Assembly: GCA_916700875.1 (NCBI GenBank)
Contig: CAKAKS010000039.1
Coordinates: 25,679,315-25,743,314, forward strand
Direction of reading: 5' to 3'
Length of the DNA: 64,000 bases
From: Sebastes aleutianus
Taxonomy: Eukaryota > Chordata > Actinopteri > Perciformes > Sebastidae
In this document: piece after piece, positions 12,601 to 24,729 of the stretch
How the letters are laid out: each line of letters begins with the position of its first letter
Numbering within the stretch: the first letter of the stretch is position 1
Translations under genes and position numbers: made by a program
Notes under the pieces: model-generated
What the model saw: only the letters and a program-made list of their open reading frames with translations
Databases searched by the model: none
What the model was told of the DNA's origin: nothing

Positions 12601-15600
12601 AGTCCCCAGCGTCTGGCCAGCGCAAAAAGTTATACGGACACTCAGCCTAAAGGGCATTTCACACTGAACGCGACAACAAAGACATTCGGTACAGCCCTAG
12701 TGGCTTGATCAGAGCCACGTTGTTTTTTTCCCATTTACAGAGCCAGGGCTGTGTATGAACACTGGCTTTTTTTTAGTGCACACACAGAACGGACAGCTAG
12801 TAGACCATGTGGACATATTCACCGAATTTGACAAAAATTGTATCGGATTAGAATTGCAGCGTAGGCAAACCAGACTTTTGTATAATACAAGTTTCCATTT
12901 ACTGTAAGTTGTCTTGGCAACACATCTTATAGGTCATACAATATTAGGCTATTTAATATGCCATTAATTTATTAATTTGGCATATTTCCCTATGGACATT
13001 TTAGCCATTGATAATTTCATCTGCGGGACCACTACATGTGATACCCGCAAAAAGCCGGCATATGTCGGCTAACGTAAACCCTGGAAGGAACCCTCTCGAA
13101 AGCTTAACAAACTAAATTGTGTAGATTTTCATGAACAGTGAATTTTAATGAGTGCTCCGCCCACTGCCTGTAGGAGGAGGTAAAGGAAAAAGCTGCTATT
13201 GAGGATGCAAAGAAAGAGGAAGCCACGCCAGAGGAAGACCCAAAAGGCATCCCTGAGTTCTGGCTCACCATATTCAAGAGTGTGGACATGCTCAGTGACA
13301 TGCTACAGGTACATTTAAATGATTGATACACATTTCAACCCTTTTCTGAACAACGTCATGTGTCTCTGATCTGACTGTTTATCTACCTCCAGGAACACGA
13401 TGAGCCCATCCTAAAGCACCTGAAAGATATTCAAGTCAAGTTTTCTGAGCCAGGACAGCCAATGGTCAGTATCATCATGTTATGATAAGAAATTATTATC
13501 ATTCCAAATTAATAAACTATCCATCCATTATCTGTAACCGCTTATCCCATTCGGGGTCACGGGGGGCTGGAGCCAATCCTAGCTGACATTGGGCAAAGGC
13601 GGGGTACACCCTGGACAGGTTGCCAGACTATCACAGGGCTGACACATAGAAACAGACAACCATTCACGCTCACATTCACACCTATAGGCAATTTAGAGTC
13701 AACAATTAACCTAATAGAGTTAAAATGATCTATGTATTTTGGTCCTTCTCCCAGAGTTTCACGCTAGAGTTCCACTTTGAGCCCAATGGTTACTTCAACA
13801 ATGCAGTCCTCACTAAAGTCTACAGGATGAAGTCAGAGCCTGATGCCTCAGAGCCTTTCTCATTCGAGGGGCCGGAGATCATTGACTGTGAAGGGTGAGA
13901 GAGAGCACACAAACATGCTTGTTAAACTGTGGTTTTGACACATACAATGTTAAGGTTTAAGAAAAAATAGAAATTGTGTGGTTTGTAAAACTTTTCTGTT
14001 CTCTCTTTCTATATTAATCTCTCTTGACTTTACATCCCACATATCGGCCTCCTCTTGGCACCTCTTCCAAATTTTTTGCGTCCTTGCTCTCAGCCGCCTC
14101 TCACTGTTTTGCACATCTTCTCTCTCTAGCTGTCAGATAGACTGGCATAAGGGGAAGGATGTGACTGTGAAAACTATTAAGAAGAAGCAGAAGCATAAAG
14201 GCCGTGGCACCGTCCGCACTGTTACCAAACAGGTCCCCAACGACTCGTTCTTCAACTTCTTTAACCCCGTCAAAGGTGAGGACACAGAAATAGAGGTATA
14301 CAAAATGTAGTGGATTTTTCCGACGGTATTAAAGTAATATTCAAAGCAATTACTCCTACTTATTTTCAACAACTATCTCACGTAGCAGTGACTATTTAAT
14401 TTCAATGCTTTGCTCTGTGTACACAATCTCTGAATAACAGCAAGCACACACAAATGTACCTGTTTGACAGTCAACGTGTCTGTTCATCTGCAGACGGTGT
14501 GGCAACATGTTGGCATGCATGTCATATGGTTTATCATTGGTCACTGCACTAAGCTGAATTCAACAGCAGGTGGCGGCAGACTCTTTTGTTAGATTGTGCA
14601 GTCGCTCTGTTGTGTGTTCTGTATGTGGAACAGGCAGCATGTCTGTCACTCACTGATGTTGGACTGTGTACATGAAGCTGTGCTCACTGGACTGTCGAAC
14701 TTTTACATCAACTTTGGTTTTACCATTATTTTCCAGCTGGGAGAGTTTAGGAGCTATTGTGGTGCTAAACAGTCAGTTAATGACTGACATAAATGACTGA
14801 CCCAAAATTTGAGGCAACTTTGTGAGGGTACTGAAAACAACAGTCCATCTAAAAACATTTTACAAATGACTGATGTGCGATTTAAAATTCTGTAAGCGTT
14901 AAGTTTATATATAGCACAAGCTCGAGAGTAAACATCTCAAAGACCTTCAAAAGAATAAATGAAAGACGACAAATCACAGATACATTTCTTTTGAAGCATT
15001 CAACAACAGTTGAGCTTGTTACATTTTGGAAATTTTTTGCCTGATGTCAGTTTGTTTAAATAATCTAATCTAATCTTTAAGACATTAGGTAACCTTACTG
15101 GTGTGATTGGTGAGGGAGGCCAGTCTAGAAGTCTTTTGTTTCACTTTAATTACCTTTGTTCAGTTGGATGACAGTAAGTGATTAATACAGTGACAGATCC
15201 CGTAAATCACCTTGAAATGAGTCATTCTCTCTCAAAGGATCAGTAAGATGGGCTGAATACACCTTTATTTAATTACTGTATCGTCTTTCCTGTGTAGTCA
15301 ACTTACCTGTCAAACATGCCTGGACTTATTCTGATTTTGAGAAGTTGACCTGATCGCTCATTGGCTGAGCAAATGTTTGTCTTTCTGGTTCAGTCACCGC
15401 CTCGGTATATTACTGGTGGATATAAATAGCTCTTCTTAAAGTGTGTTCAGGTGTGCAGTTCTGGGGTTGGGATGTCCATTAGTGAAGAAGCCACCGCTCA
15501 GTGATTGTGTGAACACACACAAAGAGTGTATGGGACTTGACTGCAGTGCAGTTCATGGATGTATGAACCAAAGTTATAATAGTTTTGATTTTGGGATTTT

Positions 15601-18600
15601 AGAGTGCGAGTGTGTTCGCTAGTTTTAATTTAGTTTCAGTTTTTCAGACAAGTTTACTTTTAGTTGTTATATATTTAGTTTTAGTTTTACAGTAGTTTTA
15701 GTTTGTTTTTGTCAGGGCCAGGTATAATGTCTCAGAAGTATGTAGCTACATACTGTATACATGAATACATGGTTGGAGAACTGTGTAGGAATGGCCACAA
15801 TGTTTAATGTTTGATCTTCGTGATACTTTAGTGTCAGATGTGAACCAAATGCAGCACAGCGCCATATCCTGGAATGTCAAGTCTGTTCAATTTCTCTGGT
15901 TCAATGTCACGATAGTTAACAGAAATTCAGGCTGTCACCTTTTTTTGGTGGTGATATATTATAGCTAAAAAAGCTGAAATGAATTTACGTTAATTTTTTA
16001 TTTTATTTTTTTTCGTTTTTTAACTTGGAAATATAGTTTCAGTTTAGTTTTTCTTAAAGAATATAGTTATATTTAAAAAAGGGGAAAAGTCCAGAGTGCT
16101 TATTTTTGTTTTAGTTTCACTTTTAGTTAATTATACTAACCCTGAACAATAATGAACAATATTTATTAGATTTATTTTTATACACGTTGAAATTCTGATG
16201 CTCATACTGTAGAGTGCGTAAAGCTCATACTGTAGAGCGCGTACAGCTCATACTGTAGAGCGCGTACAGCTCATACTGTAGAGCGCGTACAGCTCATACT
16301 GTAGAGCGCGTACAGCTCATACTGTAGAGCGCGTACAGCTCATACTGTAGAGCGCGTACAGCTCATACTGTAGAACGCGTACAGAACCTTGTAAGTGTAA
16401 GAAAGCCGTCTCCTCTAACACAGTATTGTTGAAAGAAGAGGAAGGATGGGATGATGTCACCTTTAGTCAGTTGGTGAAGCACAGCTGTTTGCTAACAGCC
16501 TGTCAATTTCTGTGGATGATTCGACCTTGCGTTGTGATGTCATTGATAATAAGCATGGTTGTAGCCTTAAATGGGCTTTCAGATGTTGGTTGAATCACAG
16601 CTTACCTCATTGAAAGCTGTCATAAAACAAATGTAACATCCGCCTGTGACTGTTGGCTCAACTGGTCATTTTAAAATGAATGTGCTGTTTAAAATCCATC
16701 CCCTTTTCATCACACATTTAATGGCCTTCTGTAGTCATTGTAAAGCAGAGTGTTGAGGTGCTTATTGCTTTAATTATATGTCCTTTCCTTTACAGCTTCA
16801 CCAGATGGAGAAATGGTGAGTAAAATGTAGCTTATTCTTCATAAAATCACGACCCATTTTATTTCTTCTTCCATTACCATCAATCTATCGGATTTGTAGC
16901 TGTGTTTAAGCGTTTTTTATGTGTTCATGTTTTATAGGACGAAGACTCTGAGTTCACCCTAGCCACAGACTTTGAGATTGGTCATTTCTTCCGTGAGAGA
17001 ATAGTTCCCAGAGCGGTGCTGTATTTCACCGGAGAGGCCCTGGAAGATGACGAGAGTGTGAGTGTTTTCCCACCAAACACACTGTTGCACTTGAACACAG
17101 AAAAAGCCACAAGATAGGATGTTTCCAAAAACTTTTCATCACTGTTTAACACGTGTGTTTTCACTCTTTATGTTTATTTATGCAGTTTGAAGAGGAGGAG
17201 CTGGAGGAGGGAGATGAAGAGGTTAGTAATACCACTTTCACTCACAAATAATGCGAATTTGACACTGTTCACACAGGATTTGGGTCTGTAACTGCATCAC
17301 CATACACATCACTACTAAACCATATCATAATAATAGCAGTCCTGGTATATATTTCATTAAACCAGCAGGTTCCTTGAAATCATATAATCATCTTGTCTTT
17401 GTATCTCAGGAGCAAGATGAGGAGGGTGATGATGACGATGATGAGGGAGACTTTGACCCCAAGGTCAGTATGAATTCTTCATCTTTTTATTCTTTGTTTT
17501 TCACTGTGAGTGCTTGTATTGTGTCAGTGATAATGGTGCTAATCAGGAAGCTCAGTGAGCTGAGCATTTAACCAAACCTCCTGGAACAGCACAGTGCTAT
17601 GCAGCAGTCCATTATGTATTTGAAAGCCAATTAAAGTGTATCAAGACAACTGCTGGCATTCATGTGGGCAAATGCTCAACACAGGCAGAGACATGCCTGT
17701 GTGTCATGTCACAGCTCAAGGAAGTGATAGAAACGCTATTGTAAACAGTATCTGATGTGGTTTGAACAAAGCGGACGCCGTTTTCATCTAATGTTCTACT
17801 TCTTTTCCAATGCTGCTTGCTAATTAACTACAAAATTATAATGCTTCAGCATGGGAGCAAGATTATATGGGAGGTCTGTATTAGGGATGCTAATCTAGAA
17901 TTTTTTTTCTGATTGACCTCCGACCCTCGTTAACCGACAAGATTAGTGCCTTTCATGCAGGGGTGTTGTGGTTTAAGTGCCCAATGAGCCGCCCAGCTGC
18001 AACGATAACCCAATACATAAACAGGTTAAATCCATCATCTACCGCCAGCTGCAATGTATCAGTCCCCAGTTCACCCGTTCGGGAGAGTTACTGTAGCAGC
18101 CTTGACGTTGAGTTCATTGTTGTGGACACATGCAGCCGTTTCCCTAGTAAAAGTCTCCCTGCATCAATTAATTTAGCTGCGTGGTTGTCAGCTGTGTTTC
18201 TGCCTGGCATAACATTACTCTGTCAGGGTCTACGCCAGTGTGTTGCAAGCCCGGTGCCCCGCCTTGTGTGTGACAATGAGTACGATGAACGTAGCAGTGT
18301 GTGTACAGTTTAGGCTATTTGTCGATGAATAAATGCTACAACTCAAGACTCAAGCCGATTTCCGTGTCTTGCTGGCTACCGGCTGATTAAAATGAAAGAG
18401 GTCAGTTCTGAAGTTAGCAACAACTTCAGCTCAGACTCCGTTAAGGTGGACTGATCGTTAAGGTGGACCAGCTTTAGAGTGCTGCAGGGATGACACATTT
18501 TTGTAGACCAACCAGGAAGTTAGCATCACCCTGGTTCCCTCGACATAAAGCCAATGGGATTTTTCTATTGGGTTTTGGATTATTGCAGAAAATAAGCTCT

Positions 18601-20132
18601 GTAGCAAACACATGTTTATGATACTTACACATTTTATTCAGCAAGAAAATCTTCACAAATGAACACCACTTTTTGAAGTGTGACTGCAATCGGCAGAAGT
18701 AAAAAGCTAACGTTAGGCTATAAACGAACTACACCATAGTCGCATGAGCTTGAGTATAAACACAAGGCTGTAACTAAGGAGGGTCAGAGTTATGACGTTT
18801 ACTAGACTTAATTAGCCACTTGTTAGCAACTGTCTTTTTAAGACACATAAAGGCTTCAAAATCCACGGGTGGGATATTTATTGATGTATTTTATGTCGTA
18901 GAACAAAACGTTAAAATTTCTTAAGCTTGTGTTAACCAGAGATCTTATTTCAAGCATCTAACTAAAAACCCATTCAAAAAACCCACTAACTTCCAGACGA
19001 GGGAACAGGAAGTGCTAAAATGCTAACTCATTTAGTAGTAGCTGTAATCTTTAGGATATCTTCAAGTGATTTTCAGAAGCACCCGTGCATAATAGGACTG
19101 TAGAAACTACAGTGTATTCTAGCAAAACTTGCATTTTTAAGTCTATACCTCCCCATGATGATGAGAATGTGAGTATTCTTATTTGATAGTATCTCCAGTT
19201 TCCACCACCAGCTCAGACATGCAATACATCCTGCCTACGGCAGACTTTTCAAGAGGTGTTTTCTTTTCCTGCTCTTACTCTCTCAGACCACTGGCTACAA
19301 ATTATTATGTAATGACAGTTGGAGAAAGGACCATTTATTTTGTGGTTTAGTTGGACCGAGATGACTGGGCTCCATTATGAGCTATTCCAGTCCGATAGTG
19401 AGTAAGTGCGTAACGTGGCCCGTAAGCGGTTTTATCAGGAGTGACCAACAATGCTGCTTTGTCTGTGAAAGGGATTCTTTAGTACCTTGAGTATTTCTCT
19501 CGTGGTACCTGCTGTTAGCTCATCAGTTATTCACTCAGTGTGCTCATTCACCAAATTCAGCAATGTTTCACTCTGCTCACTATGTCATTTCTGAATGTGA
19601 CGGTTAAACTTGTGCATATTGTTGTCTCTCCCTTCCCTGGATTCCCCTCCATTACAGGCATAATCAATCATTCTCACCCCATGCAATTTCTAGGTAAGGG
19701 AGAAATAAGGCTGGCGTCCCACATACACTATGCACTGTCTAGTCCATTGGCTCTGGTCTGTTATTCTGGCTGCTTTCTCTCTCTTTCACTACATCCTTGA
19801 TTCTTCCAGTAGTCCGAGGTGTTTAGGACCCTCAACTCACATCTTTGGGTAGACACAGCTTCTATTCTCCCTGTCCTGTCTTTGCCCTTTCCATCTATTT
19901 GTTTTTCCTCCTGTAGTCCCATCCCAGGTTTCTAACATTGTACTCTTTGCTGTACCGAACCCGGTGCTTTCATTCTCTAGTGTTCTGCTTTCTTGTTAGC
20001 CTCTTCTAGTTGCTAGTTAATGCCCAGTGGCCTCATTAGCTCTCTGCCCTCTTGTTTTTCTAATCTGGTTGCTGTCTGTCTGCTCCCCCACAGAAAGAAC
20101 AGCCCCAGCCTGCCGAATGCAAACAGCAGTAA
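8204..20132 (+). CDS. nap1l4: Nucleosome assembly protein 1-like 4 (histone chaperone), complete
   Basis: Coding exons read from splice sites and frame: 8204-8219, 10003-10075, 10859-11003, 11615-11701, 13174-13308, 13393-13464, 13755-13894, 14130-14275, 16796-16815 (20-nt micro-exon), 16938-17057, 17186-17221, 17410-17463, 20094-20132. They sum to 1083 nt, 360 residues plus stop, with every phase consistent. The ATG at 8204 has a strong context (G at -3 and +4). The product has the NAP fold: dimerisation-helix segment about 30-78 (EEVHELERKYAALYQPLFDK), core segments DPKGIPEFWLTIFK and FSFEGPEIIDCEGC, a basic KKKQKHKGR nuclear-localisation-type patch near 235-245, FEIGHFFRERIVPRAVLYFTG in exon 11, an acidic tail (about 312-346), and a C-terminal CKQQ box that family members carry as a farnesylation site. 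NAP1-family proteins bind H2A-H2B and shuttle histones for nucleosome assembly. The N-terminus is short: the usual helix segment before LPKVVKRR is missing. nap1l1 is the main alternative; 11p15.5-type synteny favours nap1l4. Confidence 0.93.
8994..9630 (+). mobile_element. 5'-truncated non-LTR retrotransposon inside intron 2 of nap1l4
   Basis: The open frame ending at 9221-9223 encodes a peptide with RFRGTKVWSSFSHLS and FKYFKSRLKGHLIAVL, the pattern (F-R-G-x-x-x-W ... F-K-x-x-L-K-x-H-L) of the extreme C-terminus of LINE reverse transcriptases. It is followed by a 3'UTR with CA-rich and TA-rich runs and an end rich in aataaa-like units (9607-9629). It interrupts the third copy of the local tandem unit, so it inserted after the duplication. 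Confidence 0.7.
10540..10775. repeat. Widespread fish interspersed repeat, copy 1
   Basis: Shares ggctggagccaatcc, agctgacattgggc, ttgccag, tatcacagggttgac, agaaacagacaaccattcac and ggcaatttagagtc with 13525-13712. The 3' part (gggtttgaacctgcgaccct to ccactgcaccacc) is also typical of this family. It lies in nap1l4 intron 3. Confidence 0.8.
11438..11472. repeat. TG and CT microsatellites in nap1l4 intron 4
   Basis: A run of tg/ta dinucleotides (about 11409-11440) is followed closely by (CT)n at about 11450-11471. These produce spurious open frames. Confidence 0.8.
13525..13712. repeat. Widespread fish interspersed repeat, copy 2
   Basis: Same family as 10540-10775, starting with ccatccattatctgtaaccg and cggggtcacggggggctgg and ending gcaatttagagtcaacaatt then aacctaat. 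It lies in the short intron between the nap1l4 exons ending at 13464 and starting at 13755. Confidence 0.8.
16200..16383 (+). repeat. 23-bp minisatellite, eight units
   Basis: The unit gctcatactgtagagcgcgt plus aca is repeated without gaps: units start at 16200, 16223, 16246, 16269, 16292, 16315, 16338 and 16361. The first unit differs at two positions and the last at one; the six inner units are identical. It contains a gcgcgt core in otherwise AT-rich DNA. Located in the intron between the nap1l4 exons at 14130-14275 and 16796-16815. Confidence 0.97.
17880..18480. repeat. Probable non-autonomous DNA transposon relic in the last nap1l4 intron
   Basis: The block holds an opening tctgattgacctccgaccct segment, GC-rich unique-looking sequence, and near its end a doubled gttaaggtggac motif (18438-18449 and 18457-18468). 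It resembles fish hAT-type relics but no clear terminal repeats were found, so the call is tentative. Confidence 0.3.
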
Positions 20133-21835
20133 CCGTGGTGATCAGGGGAGATGGAGACCTGCTGTCCGTCAAATCAGTTCTTAGCCAATCAGCAAGTCCT
20201 CCTACTCTTGCAGGCCTCGCCCTTTTATGAACTCATCTGAACGCAATAGAACGCAAACCAAACTGCGTTTTTACTATGTGCATGACTTCTTTTTCTTTTG
20301 TCTTGCGCCCATCTCACCCTTTTTTTATTTGGCTTCATTCAAACTCAAAGCGGGAAGTGACTATAATTAAACTACCATGGCATCACGTATGGGAAGGTGG
20401 AGTAGGTTACTACTGCCGAGAACCTCAGAACATCATCATATGGATAAAAGATAGGAAAGGAATGGATCCCAACTTTAGTTTTCATGGAAATAAATCAGTT
20501 ACTCAGGGTTTTTTAATGCCAACAAGAGAAGTGCTAGTTTACCAGGAAACTGTTGAACAAGTCTGACTTAATCTTTCACTGGGGTTGCTGAAGTGTTTTT
20601 TTCTTTTGTTATGGTGTTTTTTAAGAGACATACAATGTATCATTTTGAATTTAATTTACTTTTTTTAAATGTTCATTGTCATGTCATTGGACTATTTATT
20701 CTGGTGTCATGCAGCTGTATGAAGTGGTGCATTTCGGGAACTCTTAAGGCCCAGCTACAGTTATAGGCTCGTTCTCATTGGCTCAAATCTTATTTGGGCT
20801 TTGCAGGTCAACAAAACGTGAATACTGCCAAGTCATGTTTTTTGTTTTTTTATTATTGAAAAGCATTTCGAACATTGAAGAATTGTGTTCCGCGTTAGTA
20901 CTGCTCACTTCTTCCCAGCTCTATTGGGCGTAACAAGCATTTAAACTGAGCACTGGAGTGGACACGTAACACTAATTAACATCATGTGACAGACATTTGG
21001 TTATAGCTCAAAACTGTCACGTATAGCTCTTCCCTGTTTAACCCATCAACCCTGAAATGCTCTTTTGAGCTTGTGTCAACAAGGATAATGAGAACAATTA
21101 AAGAACACAAGATATTTGAAAAATAGAAATTTCTCTCCACATAGCCCAGCCCAAGCATTACATCCAATCTGGTGAATATTTCCCTAAAATATAACACATT
21201 TAAGCAGACAACAGTGGCTGACCTGCAATCTTTTTTTGGTTGTAATCCCTTCTGGTATGTAGCTAGTTCTTAACAAATGTCATTTAAAGTCAGCGACGGG
21301 ACAGGGTGCAGGATGTTTGGATCAAATGTAATTTCTGTTGCCAAGAAGCCAAAATGAAAGACAAAACCACACCGTCCTCTTTTATTCAATTGTTTGCCAA
21401 TTGTCATTAACACAGTGTAATCTAATTCAGCGTTTAAAGTTGTTTAAGAATATATAAATATTTCTGTTATTGTCTAATGATTCAGTAGAATGTCTGTGGA
21501 AAACAAATGGAAGAGGTTTGCCAATGTATTTTATATACTGCACTTGTTTGGCCGTTCGGTTGGACACCTTTGCCTGGTGACTGGTCAGCGATAGCAGTTG
21601 CAGCGAAAAATAATACCCACCCCCTTGTCTCTCTTTTTAAAAAGAACGATTGTAGATCTCGTTGGACAGATCTCTCAGAGCCACGGTTGACATCTTCAAA
21701 TCTACCACATTGGACCGTGTGCTAGCAATGGCCTTAACTGGTTCTTATTCACAATTTGTTACTTGCGCAATATTTCTTTTCAATTTGTACAGAGTTAGTT
21801 AAAATATTCTATTAAAGTTGTGCGACATGGAAATG
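20133..21835 (+). other. nap1l4: nap1l4 3'UTR with candidate poly(A) signal
   Basis: Sequence after the stop codon at 20130-20132 has no splice-site-supported exon. An ATTAAA at 21811-21816 is followed within about 40 nt by a GT-rich tract (gtgtcctttatgtatgtatg), the expected arrangement for cleavage near 21830-21840. Earlier use of another signal cannot be excluded. Confidence 0.5.
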
Positions 21836-21849
21836 GGTTTTTGTGTCCT

Positions 21850-23230
21850 TTATGTATGTATGTATGTGTGCATGCACCATTTGTTGTAGAGCGGTTGTTC
21901 CCACACTTCTTGTGACCCCTTGCAACCTCTCGTCAGGCAATGCAACAGACATTTTGACTTGTCAGTCGTAAACAGGTGCGACTAATAACTAACAATGTCT
22001 TGGCTCTGTTCAAGTGCCCCAGTAAGCTGTTACGGTGATCCATCATGCACAATACAAGGATCCTGACACTGAAGCAGCTAAATGGAATCCAACCATCCTT
22101 AATTTTATTATTTACACCTGCGCTTTTCTGTAACATGTCATCAGTAAAAAGACCTATTGAGCAAGACACTTAGTCGTCAGTGGAGCTGCTCAGTAGTCCC
22201 CAGTAACAGACTGGTCTTACTGGCCAGCTCACAACAGCTCTCTTGCTGTAGAGAGATTGTGTGCTCAGATAAGTTTCCCTGGGTGAATGCACATGCTGTT
22301 GACAGCACAATGTGACCGGACACTGAAAAGCCACGCACATTGACTTCGCTATTAGGCATCAGGTGATGATTTGCAAATGATTAGCAGGAGCTTGGAGCAA
22401 AGCGGGCAGTCATAGCCTCAACATGATGGCCTTAGAACACAGGCGCTGACCCTTTCCTTCCTCACAAACACCACAGTGACGTCGTAACAGCGTGGCGGTA
22501 TCCAAGCTGGAGGAATTTGCTTACGCTCTGCCCAACATCAGGCAATGCAACCAGAATGTCTGGAATTCTGTCTTGCCGATAGAGAAAGCATGCACGCTCC
22601 TCTGAGGGACCCTTGTAATGCATTGTGGGAGATAATGGCTGAGTGCTGGGTAGTTTCTGGAGGAGGATGGCGACACTGTGTCTTAGCAACCCAAGTTTTC
22701 TGCTAAGTGCTGAGAGACAGGTGCTTTCTTATCCCGTCACCTCGTCCAGAAACACTTGCAAACTGTGTGTGTGTTTATGCTTCGATCTTCATGGGAACAG
22801 AGGTGACAACATGTGACCATGTGAGAAAACAGAAGTTCATGACAAGGGCTATAGGTCCCTGTCAACACCAAATCCCTAATGTTTTTTGTTTTTTTATAGT
22901 AATAAAATGTATGAGGGGTTTTGCTGTTTTGGAGGGGATGAGTAGGCAGCAGTGACTTCTGATCCTTCAGTTGTCAACAGCAGACAGACAACAAACTGAA
23001 ATATCTCCTGTCTCTTTCTGTAATTTCGGGGATTTTGCTCTACAGACTTGTGAACAAGACACTATTCATGCTGAGGCTGCTGTGTGGGGGGTTTGAGGAT
23101 TGCCTCACTGTAACAAGGAGTCCAATTGTGTCGGAAAACTCATTTCTGTGCTTTCTGCAGGAAAATGGAGCTGCACAGCAGACAAACTGCTGTTTGTACT
23201 GAAAATCGATATTTAAGGTGTTTGTCAACC
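21850..23230. other. Intergenic, nothing recognised
   Basis: Unique-looking sequence between nap1l4 and the first satellite array. No exon, RNA gene or clear mobile element was identified. Confidence 0.45.
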
Positions 23231-23239
23231 AAATTTACT

Positions 23240-23760
23240 ATGTATACCTTTAGTATGCCAACATAACATTATAGTAAAGAAAAAGTCAAAGAAATCATAG
23301 CATATTATGTAAGTAATAAAAAAAGTCAAAAATGTCTTAGTATAATATATCAGAAAATCTAAAAAAAAGTCATAGTATAATATGTCGAAAAAAGTCATGG
23401 TATACTATTTCGAAAAAAGTCATAGTTTATTATCTTGAAAAAAAGTCACAGTATAGTATATCAATAAGTCTTAGCATAGTATGACAGAAAAAGTTGTAAA
23501 AAAGTCATAGTATAGTATGTCCAAAAAAGTCGTATATTATGTCCAAAAAAGTCATAGCATACTATTTCGAAAAAAGGTTATAGTATAGTATGTCAGAAAA
23601 AGTAAAAAAAAAAAGTCATGGAATATACTATTTCGAAAAAAAGTCATAGTATAGCATGTCAATAAGTCTTAGTATAGTATGTCAGAAAAAACTTTTAAAA
23701 GAGTCATAGTATACTAATTCGAAAAAAGTAAAAAAAAAAAAGTCATATTATAGTGAGACT
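23240..23760 (+). repeat. AT-rich satellite array 1 (unit like gtcatagtatagtatgtcga plus an A-run)
   Basis: Irregular tandem array of units of roughly 25-40 bp built on gtcatagtatagtatgtc followed by gaaaaaa-type spacers. Units vary in spacer length and by point changes (tatttcg, tgtccaa, tgtcaga). It is the same family as the larger array at 53635-55480. Confidence 0.92.
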
Positions 23761-23769
23761 AGCACAGTA

Positions 23770-24715
23770 ATTAAGCAGTAATACACTTACATATGAAATG
23801 ATAAATTGTAAATTAAAAAAATTAAAAAATAGTATCAGTGATGAAGCAATGCGTTATCAGAATAGTTTCTGTCTGTGCACCCTGCAGTTTTGGAAGGTGA
23901 CGTCTTGAGATCCAGAAAGTCAGAGGGATCAGCAGGCTGGTCATAAGACAAATGTCAAGTTAGTCAACTCATTTGGTCCCATTGAAAGACGGGAGAATGA
24001 AAAGAAAAAGAAAAAATAAACTACACTGAGGCTTTATCTTCTGTGCTCTCTCTGACATCCTGTGCACACCACTCCTCAGCTGTTTGATGTTTTGTCAAGT
24101 GTGTATGTGCACGGATGGATGGACAGAGAGGATGTATCAACAACGCGTATAGAAGGAATCAGTTTAGTGGACTCAAAGGGAGATGATCTCTGAGCTTTGA
24201 GCAGCAGAACAAAGAAAAGGATTTAGACTGCCGGGATTATCTCAAAATGACGCCTTCTGCCATCGTCTCATCCTCGTCCAGCACAAGTCTAAGGGTGCAG
24301 TCTTCTTCTGACCTTCCTCCCAGCTGCAGCTGCACCCACTGTCCCACTCTTGGCCCCAAGGTGCTTTTGGTCCAGCCTGTACGTGAGCGCACACACGAGT
24401 GTGCTTGAACGAGCTTGTCTGTGTGGGGTCTTTTGTATCGTCCTCCTCCCGGTCGGAAGTGGTGTGAGCCAGATTGAGTTCCAGAGAAAGGAGGGAATAG
24501 AGAGGTGCTTTATGCTGCTGACGCCGGGGTTGGTGTTCACAACTGAATGAGTTGAACCAAAGAGACCATTACGTCTTAGATCTGATAATGTTACTGGTGG
24601 CATTGACACAAGAACTCGCAGCTTTGCACACATTTTGATCATTCTTTGGTTATCAGATGATGCATGAAGCGCAAAACTGAAGTTATTGTCTCCTTCCTTT
24701 CCTATTTTTTTTCTA
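23770..24715. other. Intergenic, nothing recognised
   Basis: Mixed-composition sequence with several 60-120 codon open frames but no recognisable protein or splice structure. Confidence 0.45.
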
Positions 24716-24729
24716 GCAGCGTGGCTCTA

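Noticed and set aside
13104..13331. Minus-strand open frame opposite nap1l4 exon 6
   Set aside because: Antisense shadow of a conserved plus-strand exon.
16200..16383. CRISPR-like array
   Set aside because: The 23-bp units abut directly with no spacers, and the genome is eukaryotic. It is a minisatellite.
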